A DNA stretch of 64,000 nt from Imperialibacter sp040222385 (GTDB lineage: Bacteria; Bacteroidota; Bacteroidia; Cytophagales; Cyclobacteriaceae), in NCBI RefSeq assembly GCF_040222385.1, contig NZ_JAVKDF010000004.1, positions 46,901 to 110,900 on the forward strand, in the 5' to 3' direction. This document shows positions 62,311-64,000 of the stretch, piece after piece. The translations under genes were made by a program, and so were the position numbers. The notes under the pieces were generated by a model. It was not told where the DNA came from. It did no database searches and worked only from the letters and a program-made list of their open reading frames with translations. Every line of letters starts with the position of its first letter. The stretch's first letter is position 1.

Positions 62311-63150
62311 ATGAAGAATATCCTCGTTCCAACCGACTTTTCAAAACAAGCCAAATATGCTTTAGACTTTGCAGCTGTTATTGCTAAAAAAGCTTCTGCC
62401 AAAATCAAACTCGTTCATGTGCTTGAAGTGCCCAGTAGTTCTGCTCTTCATGTAACCGGTGAAGTCGAAAGTGACGACCCAATGGAGAAAATATTCACCA
62501 TCAAGCTGATAGAAAGCTCCGAAAGAAGATTGGCTGAGCTTGCTGCGAGCGTGTCGGGAGTAACGGTGGAAACACATATTCATTCTGGCAACCCTTTCCA
62601 GGTTTTGACCCATGAAATCAACGACAGCAATGTTGATTTGCTGGTAATGGGAACTTCAGGCTCTTCCGGAATCGACGAGCTGACGGTTGGCTCCAACGCC
62701 GAGAAAATGGTTCGTCATGCTACCTGCCCGGTGATTACTTTAAAAAGACCTGTGACGATTGACATTAAAGACATTGTGTTTGCTTCCGATTTCACTGAAG
62801 ATCAACCTGCTTTGATTGAGCAGCTTAAACTGGTTCAAACATTTTTCGGTGCCAAACTTCATGTTGTAAAAGTGAACACCCCTCATGACTTCCATCCATC
62901 TCACGACGATATTATCGCCATGGATGCTTTCATTAAGAAATACGGACTTGAAAACACCTCAAGAAGCATTTACAATGATTTGAATGCTGACGAAGGGATC
63001 ATGCACTATGCTGGTGATATAAAGGCAGATATGATTGCCATGGGCACCAGTGGCCGGACCGGTATTGGTCGATTCTTCCTTGGAAGTATTGCAGAGGACG
63101 TAGTTAATCATGCTGAAAGACCAGTATGGACCTACCGCCTTCATAAATAA
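62311..63150 (+). CDS. Tandem universal stress protein
   Basis: Encodes 279 aa containing two USP domains, about 1-146 and 150-279. Each ends with the ATP-binding loop: LLVMGTSGSSGIDELTVGSNAEKMVRHATCPV in the first and MIAMGTSGRTGIGRFFLGSIAEDVVNHAERPV in the second. The N-terminus MKNILVPTDFSKQAKYAL is typical. Cytoplasmic and probably nucleotide binding; the role is stress related and not specific. It precedes the SUI1-like gene by 17 bp and is likely co-transcribed with it. Confidence 0.93.
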   Translation: MKNILVPTDFSKQAKYALDFAAVIAKKASAKIKLVHVLEVPSSSALHVTGEVESDDPMEKIFTIKLIESSERRLAELAASVSGVTVETHIHSGNPFQVLTHEINDSNVDLLVMGTSGSSGIDELTVGSNAEKMVRHATCPVITLKRPVTIDIKDIVFASDFTEDQPALIEQLKLVQTFFGAKLHVVKVNTPHDFHPSHDDIIAMDAFIKKYGLENTSRSIYNDLNADEGIMHYAGDIKADMIAMGTSGRTGIGRFFLGSIAEDVVNHAERPVWTYRLHK

Positions 63151-63167
63151 TAGAGAAGGTTTAGTTC

Positions 63168-63512
63168 ATGTCGAAAAAGAACAGCCATAAGGACAGGGTA
63201 GGAATTGTATACTCCACTGCGTCGGACTTTGATTATACCACGGATCAGGAGGAAGAGGCGGATACGCTGCCGGCCAATCAGCAGGTGCTGAAAATCTTTT
63301 ATGAGAACAAGGGCCGGGGAGGAAAGCAGGTAACGCTTGTGAAGAACTTCATTGGAACCAATGCTGACCTGGAGACACTTGGTAAAAAATTGAAAGCCTA
63401 CTGTGGCACTGGCGGCAGTGTGAAAGATGGCGAGATTTTGATTCAGGGAGATTTAAGGCCCAAGGTTGCTGAGTTTCTCAGGAAGCAAGGCTATCAGGTG
63501 AAAGGAGCTTAG
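63168..63512 (+). CDS. yciH: SUI1/YciH-like translation factor
   Basis: Encodes 114 aa, an eIF1/SUI1-fold protein. The core reads QVLKIFYENKGRGGKQVTLVKNFIGTNADLETLGKKLKAYCGTGGSVKDGEILIQGDLRPKVAEFLRKQGYQVK, which has the classic K-x-R-G-G-K, LKxxCGTGG and QGD motifs. In bacteria YciH affects start-site choice, often under stress. The acidic N-terminal 35 residues are likely disordered. It shares its transcript with the universal stress gene and ends at a strong terminator. Confidence 0.92.
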   Translation: MSKKNSHKDRVGIVYSTASDFDYTTDQEEEADTLPANQQVLKIFYENKGRGGKQVTLVKNFIGTNADLETLGKKLKAYCGTGGSVKDGEILIQGDLRPKVAEFLRKQGYQVKGA

Positions 63513-63543
63513 AGTTATTGCTTAAAATATGTTGTAAAACATA

Positions 63544-63572
63544 AAAACCCCGGCACACAATGCCGGGGTTTT
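63544..63572. terminator. Bidirectional intrinsic terminator
   Basis: AAAACCCCGGCA-CACAA-TGCCGGGGTTTT, a perfect 12-bp stem with A/T ends on both sides, and TATTTTT to the right. It lies between the SUI1-like gene and the convergent partial T9SS gene, so it can serve both. Confidence 0.92.
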
Positions 63573-63682
63573 ATTTTTCCCCGAAGGGAATTTGATCGCA
63601 TAAACCAGTGAACCATCGACCAGATGGCCGGTTTACTGATGAAAGGGACTTATGCTGCCGCCCTTTCGTTGTCGTTGTGGAA

Positions 63683-64000
63683 TTACTCTTTGATGATTCT
63701 GTAGGATTTTACTTTCCCTTCGGTTGAGACCTGCAGTACATACACCCCTCCGGTCAGGCCAGCCAAACTGATGGATTCTGTGTCATGCAGGCTTTGGCTA
63801 ACCAGGTTAATCACTGTCCCACTCATGTTTATTAAGCGCAGCTCGGTTCCAATAACTAAGCCCGAAATATGTACTTTATCGACAGTTGGATTAGGGTAAA
63901 CACTGAGGTTTGCAAACACCTCGGGAATACCTGTTTTTGTTCCCTCTTCGACCGTCACCGTTACTGTCCACTCCTGCGTGCTGCCATCCTCAGCAGTAAC
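63683..64000 (-). CDS. C-terminal end of a secreted protein with T9SS type-A sorting domain (runs off the window)
   Basis: The last 105 codons of a larger minus-strand gene that continues beyond 64000. Reading from the window edge, VTAEDGSTQEWTVTVTVEEG is the end of an Ig-like repeat of the kind found in tandem in Bacteroidota surface proteins. Then comes NLSVYPNPTVDKVHISGL ... GGVYVLQVSTEGKVKSYRIIKE, a complete type-A sorting domain. Function of the missing body is unknown. Confidence 0.88.
   Translation of the reverse strand, partial: VTAEDGSTQEWTVTVTVEEGTKTGIPEVFANLSVYPNPTVDKVHISGLVIGTELRLINMSGTVINLVSQSLHDTESISLAGLTGGVYVLQVSTEGKVKSYRIIKE

Overview
The window comes from a member of the Bacteroidota, most likely a free-living Cytophagales. 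Several features point there: type IX secretion (T9SS) C-terminal sorting domains on an S8 protease, a GH26 mannanase and the partial last gene; a PorP/SprF family protein next to a type-B sorting domain protein; DUF3857/transglutaminase pairs; large FtsX/MacB permeases; Bacteroidota-type promoters (TTG, about 20 bp, TAnnTTTG); and few Shine-Dalgarno sequences. Genus cannot be fixed from sequence alone. No rRNA, tRNA, CRISPR array or prophage was seen.

Layout. Positions 1-5.4 kb hold a partial lipoprotein, an Fsr-type MFS exporter, an FtsX-type permease and a GSG-repeat adhesin. At 5.5-6.35 kb is a compact three-gene PIN toxin-antitoxin locus with its own palindromic operator. At 6.35-9.6 kb are a PIF1-like helicase, SSB and a divergent zinc-finger protein. 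At 9.6-10.56 kb a RAYT (IS200-like HUH) gene sits beside two tandem copies of a REP-like composite repeat. A second FtsX permease and a hypothetical gene follow. At 14.1-17.1 kb an operon encodes a di-heme oxidoreductase, a Rieske lipoprotein and a porin, preceded by a DtxR-like palindrome. At 17.1-24.9 kb a tightly packed minus-strand run holds namZ, fmt, folA, an SDR and a secreted S8 protease. At 24.9-31.9 kb are a LolC/E-like permease, a polyprenol-phosphate mannosyltransferase-like GT2, a GmhB-like phosphatase, the divergent arginine decarboxylase/arginase pair, and DUF1328 and DUF1593 genes.

At 32.1-41.0 kb a four-gene operon encodes a 1466-aa repetitive fibre-like surface protein, a T9SS type-B sorting domain protein, a PorP/SprF protein and a TPR-PD40-OmpA-LysM envelope anchor. 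Together they look like a surface-structure export and anchoring system. A secreted TPR-CHAT protease converges on it. At 44.2-52.3 kb are a transglutaminase and an operon of a TPR/MORN protein, an active transglutaminase and a Cys-less transglutaminase-like partner. At 52.7-54.6 kb is a scar region: a truncated second copy of the argS promoter and start, a DUF6624 gene, and an antitoxin whose VapC partner is reduced to nine codons, followed by intact argS. The rest holds glutathione peroxidase, a HExxH lipoprotein, a Tat-exported Gfo/Idh/MocA oxidoreductase, GH26 mannanase, menA, a tandem universal stress protein, a SUI1/YciH factor and a partial T9SS cargo gene.

Most loci are ordinary chromosomal genes. 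The parts most worth a second look are the fibre/SprF operon, the TPR/MORN plus active/inactive transglutaminase operon, the three-gene toxin-antitoxin locus, the metal-box di-heme/Rieske/porin operon, and the argS/VapC scar region.
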